A stretch of 64,000 nt of DNA from Plantibacter auratus (GCF_050587365.1 NZ_JBOBFV010000001.1:496001-560000); one strand, 5' to 3'. Numbered from the stretch's first letter, positions 7,902 to 18,143 are shown. The notes: generated by a model not told the origin, from the sequence alone. Numbers and translations are program-made.

Positions 7902-10259
7902 ATGGAAGCAGTGCCCACCGCCACCGCGACAGCCCTGACCGTGCGGCACGAGCCCTGGGCGGAATCGGACAGCGATCCCGCGATGAGCAACGCTCAGGAC
8001 CGACACGCGCGCGTCCGCCTGACGAGCAGATCGCTCCTCGTGGACGGCAAGCGCGTCATCCCGGTCTCAGGCGAGTTCCACCACACGCGGGTTCCGAGGG
8101 AACGCTGGGAGGAACGCTTGCGCGTCATGCGCGCCGGCGGGATCACGGTCGTCGCCTTCTACATCATCTGGATCCACCACGAGGAGGAGCGCGGACGGTA
8201 CCGGTTCGACGGCGACCGGGATGTCGCAGCCTTCGTCGACCTGTGCGCTGAGATCGGACTCGACGTCGTCCTCCGCATCGGGCCCTGGGTGCACGGCGAG
8301 GTGCGGAACGGCGGGTTCCCCGACTGGGTGCAGCAGGCTGATGTCGACCACCGGACGGATGATCCGCGATACCTCGCGCTCGTCGAGACGTGGTTCGCGA
8401 GGCTGGGACGCGAACTGGCCGGTCGCTGCGGCCCGTCGTCCCACGTCATCGCCATCCAGATCGAGAACGAACTCTACGACCAGCCCGGGCACATCCGCAC
8501 GCTCAAGCAACTCGCACGCGATGCGGGGCTGGCCGCGCCGATCTGGACCTCCACCGGCTGGGGCGGCGCCGAGCTTCCCGAGGAAGAGGTGCTCCCCTTG
8601 TTCGGCGGGTACGGCGACGGGTTCTGGGTGGCCTACGACGCACCATGGGACCACACGTTCCGGGAGCACTTCTACTTCAGCCATGTGTGGGACGACCCTG
8701 GCATCGGCGCCGACCTGCGCACCACGAAAGACCTCCGGGAGCCTCGGACGCCCTCACCCGGCTATCCGGCCGCGACCTGTGAGCTCGGCGGCGGGATGGC
8801 GACCGCCTATCAGCGCCGTCCCCTGCTCGGCGGGCTCGACGTCGCGGCCGTCGCGCACAACAAGATCGGCAACGGTTCCGCTTGGCAGGGGTACTACATG
8901 TTCGTCGGAGGTCGGAACCCGGTCGGGACGCGCTCGGGCCTGCAGGAATCGCACGATACGGGCTACCCCAACGATCTGCCCGTGTTCGACTACGACTTCC
9001 ATGCCCCGATCGGAGCGACGGGACGGACGACCCCGGCGTTCGCCGCATTGCGTCGCCAGCACGCCTTCCTCGCGGCGTTCGGCGACCGCCTCGCAGCGAT
9101 GCCCTCGACCCTGCCGGACCGGCTCCCCGACGGTGTCGGTGACCGCGACACGCTGCGCTGGGCCCTGCGGAGTGACGGTCGGAGCGGGTTCGTCTTCATC
9201 ACCTGGCATCAGGCGGTCGAGGCACTCGACGACCACGACCCGGTGGCGTTCGACATCGCGCTCGACGACGGCGTCCTCCGCTTCCCCGAACAGCCCGTCT
9301 CCATCCCGACCGGGACGATCGCGTCCTGGCCCATCGGTCTCGATCTCGACGGTGTCTCTCTGGACTGGGCCACGGCCACACCACTCACCGTGCTCGACGG
9401 TCGACGGCGCACGCTCGTGCTGGTCGCGGAGACCGGCATCCCGGCGACGCTCCGGTTCGCGGAGCACACCGCGCTCGAGAGTCGGACCGGGTCCGTCATC
9501 GACGGACGCTCGATCACGATCGAGGCAGACACACCCGTCGTCGTCACGGCCCGGTCGGAAGCCGGCGAACTCGACGTCCTCGTGGTCCCCCCGCGGATGG
9601 CTGACCGAGTCTGGGCGCTCGACGCGCCGCTCGGAGTGCGGCTCCTACTCTCCGACGACCCGGTGTGGTCGGGGGCCGACGGGTCGATCATGGGCGACCT
9701 GCGCGAACGCGACGTACGACCTCAGGAATACCGACCGGAGGCTGCAGCCTTCGTGCCGATTGGAATTGATTGGGTCGGCGGTACACCAGCGAGTCCGAAC
9801 GACGAGACCGCGAACGTCCAACTCACCCTGATGCGCGGTGCCGGTGCGCCACCCCCCTCCTACGGCGAGTTCGAATCGCGGGCGTCCGCGCCTCGGAACG
9901 GCGCTTTCGCTCGCTCAGCGTCGAGGACTCGACTGCAGCTACCCCCGCTGGACGGTCGCGGCGCCCGTCGCAGGGAACTCGAAATCGTCTGGGCGGGCGA
10001 CGTCGCTCGGCTCGTGGTCGATGGGATCGTCCGAGCTGACCGGTTCTGGGACGGGTCGCCGTGGATCGTCGACCTCGACGACATCGGGCTCAGGTCCGGG
10101 TCCGAACTGGTCCTCGAAGTGCTGGCACTGCACCCCGAAGCACTCGTCGGCCTTCCCGCTGATGCAGCTGCCAAGCGGGCTGCGGTCGACGGACCGCTGC
10201 ACGACGTCGGGCGCGTCGACTTGGTCGAGTGGTACCGGTGGACTGAGGCCGGCGCATGA
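7902..10259 (+). CDS. GH35 beta-galactosidase
   Basis: The protein has 785 residues. After a short variable N-terminus comes the GH35 TIM barrel beginning near VDGKRVIPVSGEFHHTRVP. It shows the acid/base motif IQIENEL (Glu190) and the nucleophile motif CELGGGM (Glu294). Beta-sandwich domains make up the C-terminal half. It removes terminal beta-galactose residues, as from galactan or arabinogalactan side chains. There is no signal peptide, so it is cytoplasmic. The ATG follows GAAGGAG at good spacing; an internal ATG at 7983 is possible but lacks such a site. Its stop overlaps the next gene by 4 bases. It is divergent from the importer operon. Confidence 0.9.
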   Translation: MEAVPTATATALTVRHEPWAESDSDPAMSNAQDRHARVRLTSRSLLVDGKRVIPVSGEFHHTRVPRERWEERLRVMRAGGITVVAFYIIWIHHEEERGRYRFDGDRDVAAFVDLCAEIGLDVVLRIGPWVHGEVRNGGFPDWVQQADVDHRTDDPRYLALVETWFARLGRELAGRCGPSSHVIAIQIENELYDQPGHIRTLKQLARDAGLAAPIWTSTGWGGAELPEEEVLPLFGGYGDGFWVAYDAPWDHTFREHFYFSHVWDDPGIGADLRTTKDLREPRTPSPGYPAATCELGGGMATAYQRRPLLGGLDVAAVAHNKIGNGSAWQGYYMFVGGRNPVGTRSGLQESHDTGYPNDLPVFDYDFHAPIGATGRTTPAFAALRRQHAFLAAFGDRLAAMPSTLPDRLPDGVGDRDTLRWALRSDGRSGFVFITWHQAVEALDDHDPVAFDIALDDGVLRFPEQPVSIPTGTIASWPIGLDLDGVSLDWATATPLTVLDGRRRTLVLVAETGIPATLRFAEHTALESRTGSVIDGRSITIEADTPVVVTARSEAGELDVLVVPPRMADRVWALDAPLGVRLLLSDDPVWSGADGSIMGDLRERDVRPQEYRPEAAAFVPIGIDWVGGTPASPNDETANVQLTLMRGAGAPPPSYGEFESRASAPRNGAFARSASRTRLQLPPLDGRGARRRELEIVWAGDVARLVVDGIVRADRFWDGSPWIVDLDDIGLRSGSELVLEVLALHPEALVGLPADAAAKRAAVDGPLHDVGRVDLVEWYRWTEAGA

Positions 10260-12787
10260 CGGGCAGGACCGTGCCCGAGGCGTATGCCCTCCGTGCGGCC
10301 GGGCTGGCCGACCCACTCGGCGTGCCGACACCCAGACCAGGGCTGTCCTGGCGACTCCGCGGCGAGATCGCGCCGCTCGGCGCAGTGGTCGAAGGTGCAT
10401 CCGATCGGGACGCGCTCCTCGCGGGCCGGGCGGACCGGTTCCGTGTGGAAGTGGCGTCGTCGAACCGCCTGTCCTGGCCGGCGGCGGATCTCCTCAGTCG
10501 CGAGCGGGTCTGGTGGCGTGTCGGCGTGAGCAGCACCGGCGGCATGGCTTGGAGCGACCCGGCACGGATCGAGGCCGCGCTCTGGGCTGACGCCGACTGG
10601 GACGCAGACGCCATCACCCACCCGGATTGGCTCCGCGTATCGGACGCCGCGAGACCGGAGGCGTTCCCCGAACTCCGACGGGAGTTCACCGTCGAGGGCC
10701 CGATCGTCGAAGCCCGCCTGTATCTGAGCGGCGCAGGCGTCGTCGTCCCGTCGCTGAACGGACGCGCGGCGATCCGGGGTCAGCTCGAACCCGGCTACTC
10801 GACGCTCTCCATCGGCGTCCCGGCGTCCGCCTGGGACGTCACGGACCTCCTCAGAACCGGCGCGAACGTGCTCGATGTCCGCCTCGGCGGCGGCATCGCC
10901 GACGTCCCGGGCCTCACCGATCGCTACACGAAGTTCAGCGATCCATCCGGCACCCCCTGGGTGCGGCTGCGCTTGGAGGTCTTCGACCGGTCTGGGGCAG
11001 CGACCGTCCTCGCGACGGGCACCGACTGGCTGACCCGACTCGGTTCGACCACCGTCGCCCACTGGTACGGCGGCGAGGACGAAGTCCTGTCGGCCGTCGG
11101 TGAATGGGAACCGGCCGCGGTCGTCCCGGACGCGGTCCCGTCGTGGTGGCGCGCCACGCCTCCCGTGGTGGTGCAGGACGTCCTCGAGGTCTGGAGCTGG
11201 AGGGAAGACGCCGGCGTCCGGACGCTGGACTTCGGCCTGAACACCGCCGGGCGCCCGCTGGTTCGAACGGATCGACTGCCCGCGGGTGCGCGGCTCAGGC
11301 TCGCTCCCGCCGAACTGGTCGGCCCTGGCGGGAGGATCGACCAGGCGTCGACCGGCTCCCCCATCTTCGACACCGTGCACCTCGGCCGGCGTGAGGAGCA
11401 TCTCTTCTCCCCGGATTGGGTTCCGTCCTTCGTTTACCATGGCGGCCGTTTCCTCGAGGTCGAGGGACTTCCGGCCGATGCGCCCGCCGACACGATCGCG
11501 TTCCAGACAATGCGCGCGGACAATGAGGCCGTCGGGTCGTTCTCGTCGAGTGACGTCTTCCTCGATGATCTCCACCGCATCATCGACCGCGCGGTGCAGA
11601 GCAACATGTACAGCGTGCTCACGGACTGCCCACACCGGGAGAAGCTCGGATGGCTCGAACAACTGCACCTGTGCTTTGACACGTTGACCCGCGGCTACGA
11701 CGTCGAGGCACAACTCACCGATGCCGTCAAACACATGATGGACGCCCAGACGGAGACCGGGCTCATCCCGAGCACGGTTCCCGAGTTGGTCGTGTTCGAC
11801 ACCTTCCCGTGGAAGGACGACCGCGACGCATTCCGGGACGATCCGAACTGGGGTCGCTCGATCGTCGAGGTCCCCTGGCGGCTGTACACGCACACCGGAG
11901 GTGCCGACCTCATCCGCACCGCGTTCCCGGCGATGCAACGGTACCTCGCTCATCTCGAATCGAGAGCCGATGGAGACCTCCTCGACTTCGGTCTCGGCGA
12001 CTGGATCGAGATCGACGACACCACCCCACGAGCGATGGTCGCCACCCACGCGTGGGCTTCGACACTCGACCACGCGGCCGCTGCGGCGCGGGTCGTCGGC
12101 GAGGAATCCACCGCCGGTCTCTGGGCTGCCCGAGCGGCAGATGTCTGGTTGGCGTTCACCGCGCAGTTCAGAGACCCCGTGAGCGGTGTCTGGGGTTCGG
12201 GCAGTCAGGGAAGCTGGGCGATCGCCTGGTCCACCCCCGGACTCGACGATCCAGAACGCGCCCGCATCATCGATCGCCTCGTCGCCCGTATCCACGCCGA
12301 TGATGATGCGCTCACGGTCGGCGAGATCGCTCTCAGCTGGTTCATCCGCGCTCTCACGGACTCGGGCCACTCCGAGCTCCTGCACCGGATGCTCCGACGA
12401 ACCGACGCGCCGGGCTACGGACATCAGCTCGCCACGGGGGCGACCGCCCTGACTGAGTCATGGGAGGGGCCCTCCGCCCGCACCGGTGTCGCGTCGCAGA
12501 ACCACTTCATGCTGAGCGCCATCGACGACTGGATCGTCGGCGACGTCGCCGGGCTCCGGCAGACTCCGGGTGCGGTGGGCTGGCGCTCCATCACGGTGCG
12601 CCCGCGGACGCTCGACGGCGTCGACGATGCGCGAACGGTCTTTGACTCACCGGCCGGTCGATTCGAGGTCGCGTGGTGTCGGGACCAGGATGGAGGCCGA
12701 GCCACCCTGGACATCGTGGCCCCACCCGGCGTGGAGGTCCTGGTGCCCGAGCACGAACGATTCCGGGTAACACGACGACGCGCGTAG
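10256..12787 (+). CDS. GH78 alpha-L-rhamnosidase
   Basis: The protein has 843 residues. N-terminal beta-sandwich domains are followed by an (alpha/alpha)6 barrel with the GH78 hallmark DCPHREKLGW (about residues 457-466). The segment GRFLEVEGLP matches the family's FRYxEV region. A C-terminal beta domain ends the chain. The enzyme removes terminal alpha-L-rhamnose from rhamnogalacturonan or flavonoid glycosides. No signal peptide is visible, so it should act on imported substrate. It overlaps the GH35 gene by ATGA and is followed after 33 bases by the GH42 gene, forming one operon. The exact glycoside cleaved is not determinable here. Confidence 0.85.
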   Translation: MTGRTVPEAYALRAAGLADPLGVPTPRPGLSWRLRGEIAPLGAVVEGASDRDALLAGRADRFRVEVASSNRLSWPAADLLSRERVWWRVGVSSTGGMAWSDPARIEAALWADADWDADAITHPDWLRVSDAARPEAFPELRREFTVEGPIVEARLYLSGAGVVVPSLNGRAAIRGQLEPGYSTLSIGVPASAWDVTDLLRTGANVLDVRLGGGIADVPGLTDRYTKFSDPSGTPWVRLRLEVFDRSGAATVLATGTDWLTRLGSTTVAHWYGGEDEVLSAVGEWEPAAVVPDAVPSWWRATPPVVVQDVLEVWSWREDAGVRTLDFGLNTAGRPLVRTDRLPAGARLRLAPAELVGPGGRIDQASTGSPIFDTVHLGRREEHLFSPDWVPSFVYHGGRFLEVEGLPADAPADTIAFQTMRADNEAVGSFSSSDVFLDDLHRIIDRAVQSNMYSVLTDCPHREKLGWLEQLHLCFDTLTRGYDVEAQLTDAVKHMMDAQTETGLIPSTVPELVVFDTFPWKDDRDAFRDDPNWGRSIVEVPWRLYTHTGGADLIRTAFPAMQRYLAHLESRADGDLLDFGLGDWIEIDDTTPRAMVATHAWASTLDHAAAAARVVGEESTAGLWAARAADVWLAFTAQFRDPVSGVWGSGSQGSWAIAWSTPGLDDPERARIIDRLVARIHADDDALTVGEIALSWFIRALTDSGHSELLHRMLRRTDAPGYGHQLATGATALTESWEGPSARTGVASQNHFMLSAIDDWIVGDVAGLRQTPGAVGWRSITVRPRTLDGVDDARTVFDSPAGRFEVAWCRDQDGGRATLDIVAPPGVEVLVPEHERFRVTRRRA

Positions 12788-12820
12788 CCGCCTCATCGAC
12801 GACGAGAGAGGAGACGCACC

Positions 12821-14788
12821 GTGTACTACGGCGGCGACTACAACCCGGAGCAGTGGCCGGAGGACATCTGGCCGGAGGACGTCCGTCTGATGCAAGAGGC
12901 GCACGTGAACCTCGTGAGCATCGGCATCTTCGCCTGGTCACGGATCCAGCCGGCGGAGGGCGAGTTCGACTGGACGTGGCTCGACCGGATCCTCGCACTC
13001 CTCCACGCCGGCGGCATCCAGGTGGACCTCGCGACCGCCACTGCCTCTCCCCCGCACTGGGTCGTGCAGCGCTACCCCGAGATCCTGCCCCGCACCGCGG
13101 ACGGCACGGTGCTCGGCCCGGGAAGCCGTCAGCATTACGCGCCTTCGTCACCGGTGTACCGGCGGCTCGCCGCGGAACTGGTCGCCGCGCTCGCCGAGCG
13201 GTATCACGACCACCCGGCCGTGGTCATGTGGCACGTGAACAACGAACTGGGCTGCCATCTGCACGCGGACTATTCGGACAACGCCACCGCAGCCTTCCGT
13301 GTCTGGGTCGAACGCAAGTACGGCGATCTCGCCACCCTGAACGCAGCCTGGGGTACGGCGTTCTGGTCGCAGATCTACACGGACTTCGACCAGGTCCTTC
13401 CACCTCGGCTGGCCCCATACAGCATCAACCCCGGTCTTGCGCTCGATTTCAAGCGCTTCACCTCGGATAGCATGCTCGAACTGTTCATCCTCGAGCGCGA
13501 CATCATCCGCGCCGCGGGCGCGACACAGCCCATCACCACGAACTTCATGGGTGCCTTCGCGCCTGCCGACTACTGGCGCTGGGCGCAAGAGGTCGACGTC
13601 ATCTCGGATGACAACTATCCGGATCCGAACGATCCGGAATCGTTCCGGCGCTCGGCATTCGCGCGTGACCTCATGCGCTCCTTGAAGCCCGGAACGCCCT
13701 GGTTACTCATGGAGCAATCCACCGGGGCACTCAACTGGCGTCCGACGAACGCGCCGAAACATCCGGGGCAGATGGCGGCGACATCGATCCAGGCGATCGG
13801 ACACGGCGCGGATGCCGTCATGTTCTTCCAGTGGCGTCAGTCACGTCGCGGCAGCGAGAAGTTCCATTCGGCGATGGTCCCGCAGAGCGGCACGGAGTCC
13901 CGTGTCTGGCGAGAGGTCCGTGCTCTCGGAGCGACCGTCGGTGGACTCCCCCCGATGGCCCCGGAGAGCGGGGCGCGCGTCGCCATCGTCTTCGACTGGG
14001 AGAACTGGTGGGCGCTGTCGCACACCGACCATCCCGTGGTCGTGGACTACGCCGAGATCGTCCAACGCTGGTACGCGGCCCTCCACAGCCTGCACGTCTC
14101 GATCGACATCGTGCACCCCACGAGCGAGCTGTCGTCGTACGCGCTCCTCGTCGTGCCACAGCTGTACCTGCTCAACGATGAGGGTGCGCGCAACGTCACG
14201 CGCTACGGTTCGAACGGCGGCACCGTGTTCGTCTCGGCGTTCACCGACGTCGTCGATGAGGACGATGCGTTTCGCCCGGGCGGTTTCCTGGTGGGACTCC
14301 GCGAGCTGCTCGGTGTCACGGTCGAGGAGTTCGGGGCCCTCGTGCCGCCGGGAGCGGACGACCCCGGCCAAGCGCACAGCACCGTGGGCGCGCCGTTCGG
14401 ACGGGTCCGCGGTGAGTTTTTCGCCGAGGAGCTGCGCATCTTGGACGCCGAGGTCGTCGGCATTTTCGACGACGGACGGCTCGACGGCCGGCCCGCGCTG
14501 ACCCGCAAGGACCACGGTGCGGGGGCTGCCTATTACCTCGCGACCGTCCCCGACGACGACGGGATGCGCGTGGTCCTCGCGTGGCTCCTCGAGTCCTCCG
14601 GTGTCGAGCCCGAACTGCACGAGCTGCCGCCCGTCGTCGAAGTCGCCCGCCGTGGCGAGGTCCTCACCATCATCAACCATGGCTCCGAGCCGCAACCGGT
14701 CGAGATCGACCGTGTCGACCTCCTCACCGGCAAGCGGATCGGCACTGCCGTCCTGGAGCCCTACGGCTGGCGCATGGTGCGTCGCTGA
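12821..14788 (+). CDS. GH42 beta-galactosidase
   Basis: The protein has 655 residues. It opens with YYGGDYNPEQWPED, a signature of GH42. The acid/base lies in WHVNNELG (Glu142) and the nucleophile in LLMEQSTGALNW (Glu298). A trimerisation-type middle domain (roughly residues 390-580) and a small C-terminal beta domain follow. GTG start after GAGAGGAG. It hydrolyses beta-galactosides, often short galacto- or arabinogalacto-oligosaccharides inside the cell. Having GH35 and GH42 in one operon suggests two different galactosyl linkages in the imported substrate. It converges on the GH43 gene with only 13 bases between. Confidence 0.92.
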   Translation: MYYGGDYNPEQWPEDIWPEDVRLMQEAHVNLVSIGIFAWSRIQPAEGEFDWTWLDRILALLHAGGIQVDLATATASPPHWVVQRYPEILPRTADGTVLGPGSRQHYAPSSPVYRRLAAELVAALAERYHDHPAVVMWHVNNELGCHLHADYSDNATAAFRVWVERKYGDLATLNAAWGTAFWSQIYTDFDQVLPPRLAPYSINPGLALDFKRFTSDSMLELFILERDIIRAAGATQPITTNFMGAFAPADYWRWAQEVDVISDDNYPDPNDPESFRRSAFARDLMRSLKPGTPWLLMEQSTGALNWRPTNAPKHPGQMAATSIQAIGHGADAVMFFQWRQSRRGSEKFHSAMVPQSGTESRVWREVRALGATVGGLPPMAPESGARVAIVFDWENWWALSHTDHPVVVDYAEIVQRWYAALHSLHVSIDIVHPTSELSSYALLVVPQLYLLNDEGARNVTRYGSNGGTVFVSAFTDVVDEDDAFRPGGFLVGLRELLGVTVEEFGALVPPGADDPGQAHSTVGAPFGRVRGEFFAEELRILDAEVVGIFDDGRLDGRPALTRKDHGAGAAYYLATVPDDDGMRVVLAWLLESSGVEPELHELPPVVEVARRGEVLTIINHGSEPQPVEIDRVDLLTGKRIGTAVLEPYGWRMVRR

Positions 14789-14801
14789 GCACGCCGTCCC
14801 A

Positions 14802-16295
14802 TCACTCCCGATACCTCGCCGTCCGGAGGATCGCCGGTTCGACGGGCGCTCGAACCCCTACCACTCGACCGGTGAATCCGCCGGCCACCTCGGTGGACAG
14901 GTATCGCCCGTCGACACGAGCCAGCTCGACGTCACCGTCCGCACCACCGACGAGGAGGAGACGAACCTCGTCCGGTCCATCGCCGAGCGGCGCGGCCGCC
15001 TCGATCGCGAGGGTCACGATCCTCCCCGGCGCCGGTTCCGGCGCCGACACGGGCGCTTCGAGCGGACCGATACGCATGAACGCTCGCGCCATGCCACTCT
15101 CGAGACGGACCTCGCACCAGTGTCGGTCGTCGAGGCGGAGCCGGACGGCGGCTCCGGCCTGCGACGAGTGCACCTCCGCTTCGAACCTCCAGCGCGGCGC
15201 CAGCGTGCGGACGCCCATCATCGCATCGGTGCCGCCGGCCGACCGTGCTGGCTGGAGCAGTACACCGCCACCAGCGCGTCTCGTCGCGACCGCGTCGACG
15301 GCGACGCTTGGAGACACCCATCGGGGATGCAAACGGGGTGCGGCGAAGTCGTCCTCGAAGGAGCGGTCGACGACGGGTGCAGAGAACCGCGACTCGTCGA
15401 TGACGGGCCAGCCGTCAACCCAATCGACACCCGCGAGGAACGTCTCGCGTCCGTTCACATGGAACATCGGTGTCATTCCTGCCGGGCGGACGCCGAGGTA
15501 GACGGCCGCCCAGCCTCCGTCTGCGCACTGGACGAGGTCGGCGTGGCCGGTGTTCTGCACCGGGTGCGTGGTACTCCGGTGTGACAGGAGCGGATTGCTC
15601 GGAGCCGACTCGAAGGGCCCTTCTGGCGACACGGAGCGTGCGACGGACACGCTGTGCCCTCGCTCCGTTCCGCCTTCGGCGATCACGAGGTACCACCATC
15701 CGTCGTGCTGGTAGAGGTGCGGAGCTTCCGGAAACGCGAGACCGGTCCCCTGCCACAGCGACCGCGGCGGCTCCATCGCCCGGCCACTGTCGAGGTCGAC
15801 CCTCGCCTGGGCGATCCCGCGAAGCTCCGGCGCGGTCGCGCAGTATGTGACGTAGCACTCCCCGTCCGGCGTCCAGGCGAGGTCGGGATCGATGCCGATG
15901 AGCGTGGGGATCCGCGTCGCCGATGACCACGGTCCGGCAGGGTCTTCGGCTGAGACCACCAGTTGCCCGCCGCCGCCGGAGACATCTGTCGTGATCAGCC
16001 AGAACCGCCCGTCGTGGTGTCTGAGCGTCGGAGCGAACACCCCCTTGCTCGCACCTGCGGACCCGGCACTGAACTGATCTGGCCGCTCGAGGACGTTGCC
16101 GACGAGTTCCCAACGGAGCAGGTCGGTGCTGTGCCACAAAGGCACGCCCGGTGAGTACTCGAACGACGAGTTGGCGAGATAGTAGTCCGAACCGACTCGG
16201 CAGATCGTCGGGTCGGGGTGGAAACCGGGGACGATCGGCTGCACGCTGGTCGACTCGGCGGTGTCCGCCGGTGCCTGTTCGAGGGTGTTCGTCAC
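14802..16295 (-). CDS. GH43 family beta-xylosidase / alpha-L-arabinofuranosidase
   Basis: The protein has 497 residues. The five-bladed propeller carries the catalytic base in GFHPDPTICR (Asp28), the pKa-modulating Asp in GIDPDLAW (Asp135) and the general acid in FPEAPHLY (Glu189). A C-terminal concanavalin-like domain follows from about residue 320. The SFEYSPGVPL segment resembles GH43 beta-xylosidase-like subfamilies. The GTG start at 16295 overlaps the upstream permease stop by 4 bases (GTGA). The frame stays open for over 200 codons further upstream, but that part only mirrors the permease gene. It probably trims arabinose or xylose from imported fragments. It is the last gene of the second importer operon. 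Confidence 0.87.
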   Translation of the reverse strand: MTNTLEQAPADTAESTSVQPIVPGFHPDPTICRVGSDYYLANSSFEYSPGVPLWHSTDLLRWELVGNVLERPDQFSAGSAGASKGVFAPTLRHHDGRFWLITTDVSGGGGQLVVSAEDPAGPWSSATRIPTLIGIDPDLAWTPDGECYVTYCATAPELRGIAQARVDLDSGRAMEPPRSLWQGTGLAFPEAPHLYQHDGWWYLVIAEGGTERGHSVSVARSVSPEGPFESAPSNPLLSHRSTTHPVQNTGHADLVQCADGGWAAVYLGVRPAGMTPMFHVNGRETFLAGVDWVDGWPVIDESRFSAPVVDRSFEDDFAAPRLHPRWVSPSVAVDAVATRRAGGGVLLQPARSAGGTDAMMGVRTLAPRWRFEAEVHSSQAGAAVRLRLDDRHWCEVRLESGMARAFMRIGPLEAPVSAPEPAPGRIVTLAIEAAAPLGDGPDEVRLLLVGGADGDVELARVDGRYLSTEVAGGFTGRVVGVRAPVEPAILRTARYRE

Positions 16296-17197
16296 TTGAT
16301 TCCTGTCACGGCGATGCCTTGGGTGAAGTAGCGCTGCAGGGCGATGAAGAGCAGCAACACCGGCGTGATCACGAGGACGGATCCGGCGAGCAGCACGCCG
16401 TAGTTCGTCGAGTTCTGTCCGACCGAGTAGAGCGACAGCGCCACGGGAAGGGTGTACATGTCCTCGGACTGCGCGACGACGAGCGGCCAGAGGAAGTTGT
16501 TCCACGACCCGAGGAAGGTCAGGATCGCGAGGGTGGCGAGCGCAGGACCGCACAGCGGTAGGACGATCCGGAGGAAGATACGCACCTCGCTCGCGCCGTC
16601 GATGCGTGCGGCCTCGATCAGGGCGTCGGGGATCTCCTGGATGAACTGGCGCATGAGGAATACGCCGAGCGGTCCGGCGAGGAACGGCAGGATCAACGCG
16701 GCATAGGTGCTGACGAGACCCAGCTTGCTGACGACGACGAACAACGGCACGAAGGTGACGACACCCGGGACCATGAGCGTGAGGAGCACGAGCACGAAGA
16801 GGACCTTCTTGCCGGCGAAGTCGAGCTTGGCGAGGGCATAGCCGACCATCGAGCAGAACAGCAGGGTGCCGAGCACGGTGAAGAGCGCGACGACGACGCT
16901 GTTCGTGAAGAACGTGCCGATCTGCAGGCGTCCGAACCAGGCTCCGAAGTTCTCCCAGGTGAACGTCTCCGGCCACCAGGTCGGTGGGCGCTGCAGGAGC
17001 TCCTGCTGGGTCTTCACAGAGCCGAGGTACATCCAGACGAAGGGCACGAGGGTCGTGGCGACGGCGACGATCAGCACGAGGTAGACCAGCGCACGTCCGA
17101 GGGAGGATCGTCTCCGACGGACCCGAGGTCTCCGAGCGGGCGTGGTGGTCGCGGTCTTACCGACGGCGAGGGCGACCGGGTCGGTCAGGGTGGTCAT
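16292..17197 (-). CDS. Carbohydrate ABC transporter permease, MalG type (second importer)
   Basis: The protein has 301 residues. A basic N-terminal tail (about residues 15-32) precedes six membrane helices. The EAA loop is IEAARIDGASEVRIFLRIVL. The ATG at 17197 follows GAGAAGGA at good spacing and lies four bases after the MalF-type stop. Its stop overlaps the GH43 start by GTGA, linking import with hydrolysis in one message. It is an inner-membrane channel subunit for an unidentified oligosaccharide. Confidence 0.92.
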   Translation of the reverse strand: MTTLTDPVALAVGKTATTTPARRPRVRRRRSSLGRALVYLVLIVAVATTLVPFVWMYLGSVKTQQELLQRPPTWWPETFTWENFGAWFGRLQIGTFFTNSVVVALFTVLGTLLFCSMVGYALAKLDFAGKKVLFVLVLLTLMVPGVVTFVPLFVVVSKLGLVSTYAALILPFLAGPLGVFLMRQFIQEIPDALIEAARIDGASEVRIFLRIVLPLCGPALATLAILTFLGSWNNFLWPLVVAQSEDMYTLPVALSLYSVGQNSTNYGVLLAGSVLVITPVLLLFIALQRYFTQGIAVTGIK

Positions 17198-17201
17198 GCG
17201 C

Positions 17202-18143
17202 TCAGTCCTTCTCTCGGAATGCTCGGAACTGCACCAGGCTGAGCAACGCGATCGCGACGAACAGCACGTAGCTCGCTGCCGAGGCGGTGCCGTAGTTGCC
17301 GAAGCCGAACTGGTTGAACGTGAAATAACTGATCGACAGCGTCGAATCCAGCGGGCCGCCCTTGGTCATGACGAAGGGCTCCTCGAAGAACTGCAGGAAG
17401 CCGACGGACAGCAGGACGGCCCCCAGCAGGAGGGTGGGGCGCAGCAGCGGCAGCGTCACGCGGAAGAAGCGCTGCCAGGCACCGGCACCGTCGACTTGGG
17501 CGGCTTCGAGCACGTCGCCCGGGATGCCCTGAAGACCGGCGAGGAAGATGATCATCAGCGTCCCCATGTTGCGCCACACGGCGAGCATGATCATCGCGGG
17601 CATGGACCAGTTCGGGTCGTTCAACCAGTCTGGCCCCTGGATCCCCACGCCACTGAGGACGACGTTGAGGAGACCCTCGGGCTGCAGGATGAACCGCCAG
17701 ACAACCGCGACGGCGACGATGCTCGTCACGACCGGTGCGTAGAACCCGACCCGGAACGCGGTACGGAAGCGGGTGATGCCGTTGTTGAGCGCGAGCGCCA
17801 GGGCGAGCGCACACATCATCGTCAGCGGAATGCCGACGACGACGAAGTACACGGTGTTGAGCAACGAACGGACGAACTGTTCGTTCTGGAACAACTGGAC
17901 GTACTGCTCCAAGCCGACGAAACCGACGGCCAGTGGATTCGGGATGTCCGTCGAACGGAAGTCCGTGAACGACATGACGAACGAGCTGAACAGAGGGAAG
18001 ACCATGAAGAGGGCGAAGCTGAGGAGGAACGGCAGTGCGAACGCGTACGCGACGATCGTGGTCCGCCGTCGCCGCCCGGCGGGCCCGCCACTGCCGGAGC
18101 GACGTCGCGCTCCGACAGTGGCGGGTCGGAGGAGCGTGGTCAC
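17202..18143 (-). CDS. Carbohydrate ABC transporter permease, MalF type (second importer)
   Basis: The protein has 313 residues from the GTG at 18143, which overlaps the binding-protein stop by 4 bases (GTGA). A longer in-frame extension upstream runs antiparallel to the binding-protein signal region in the same bases and is not protein-like. The sequence begins VTTLLRPATVGARRR, with the first membrane helix about residues 35-60. The EAA loop is DVLEAAQVDGAGAWQRFFRV. It pairs with the MalG-type permease. Confidence 0.9.
   Translation of the reverse strand: MTTLLRPATVGARRRSGSGGPAGRRRRTTIVAYAFALPFLLSFALFMVFPLFSSFVMSFTDFRSTDIPNPLAVGFVGLEQYVQLFQNEQFVRSLLNTVYFVVVGIPLTMMCALALALALNNGITRFRTAFRVGFYAPVVTSIVAVAVVWRFILQPEGLLNVVLSGVGIQGPDWLNDPNWSMPAMIMLAVWRNMGTLMIIFLAGLQGIPGDVLEAAQVDGAGAWQRFFRVTLPLLRPTLLLGAVLLSVGFLQFFEEPFVMTKGGPLDSTLSISYFTFNQFGFGNYGTASAASYVLFVAIALLSLVQFRAFREKD

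Noticed and set aside
9860..12424. An 854-codon minus-strand frame across the GH35/GH78 junction
   Set aside because: No recognisable domain and low-complexity composition. The plus-strand glycosidases explain the region fully.
16296..16976. Possible N-terminal extension of the GH43 protein
   Set aside because: The extra 227 codons are the shifted frame of the MalG-type permease. The GTG at 16295 with a GTGA overlap is the natural start.
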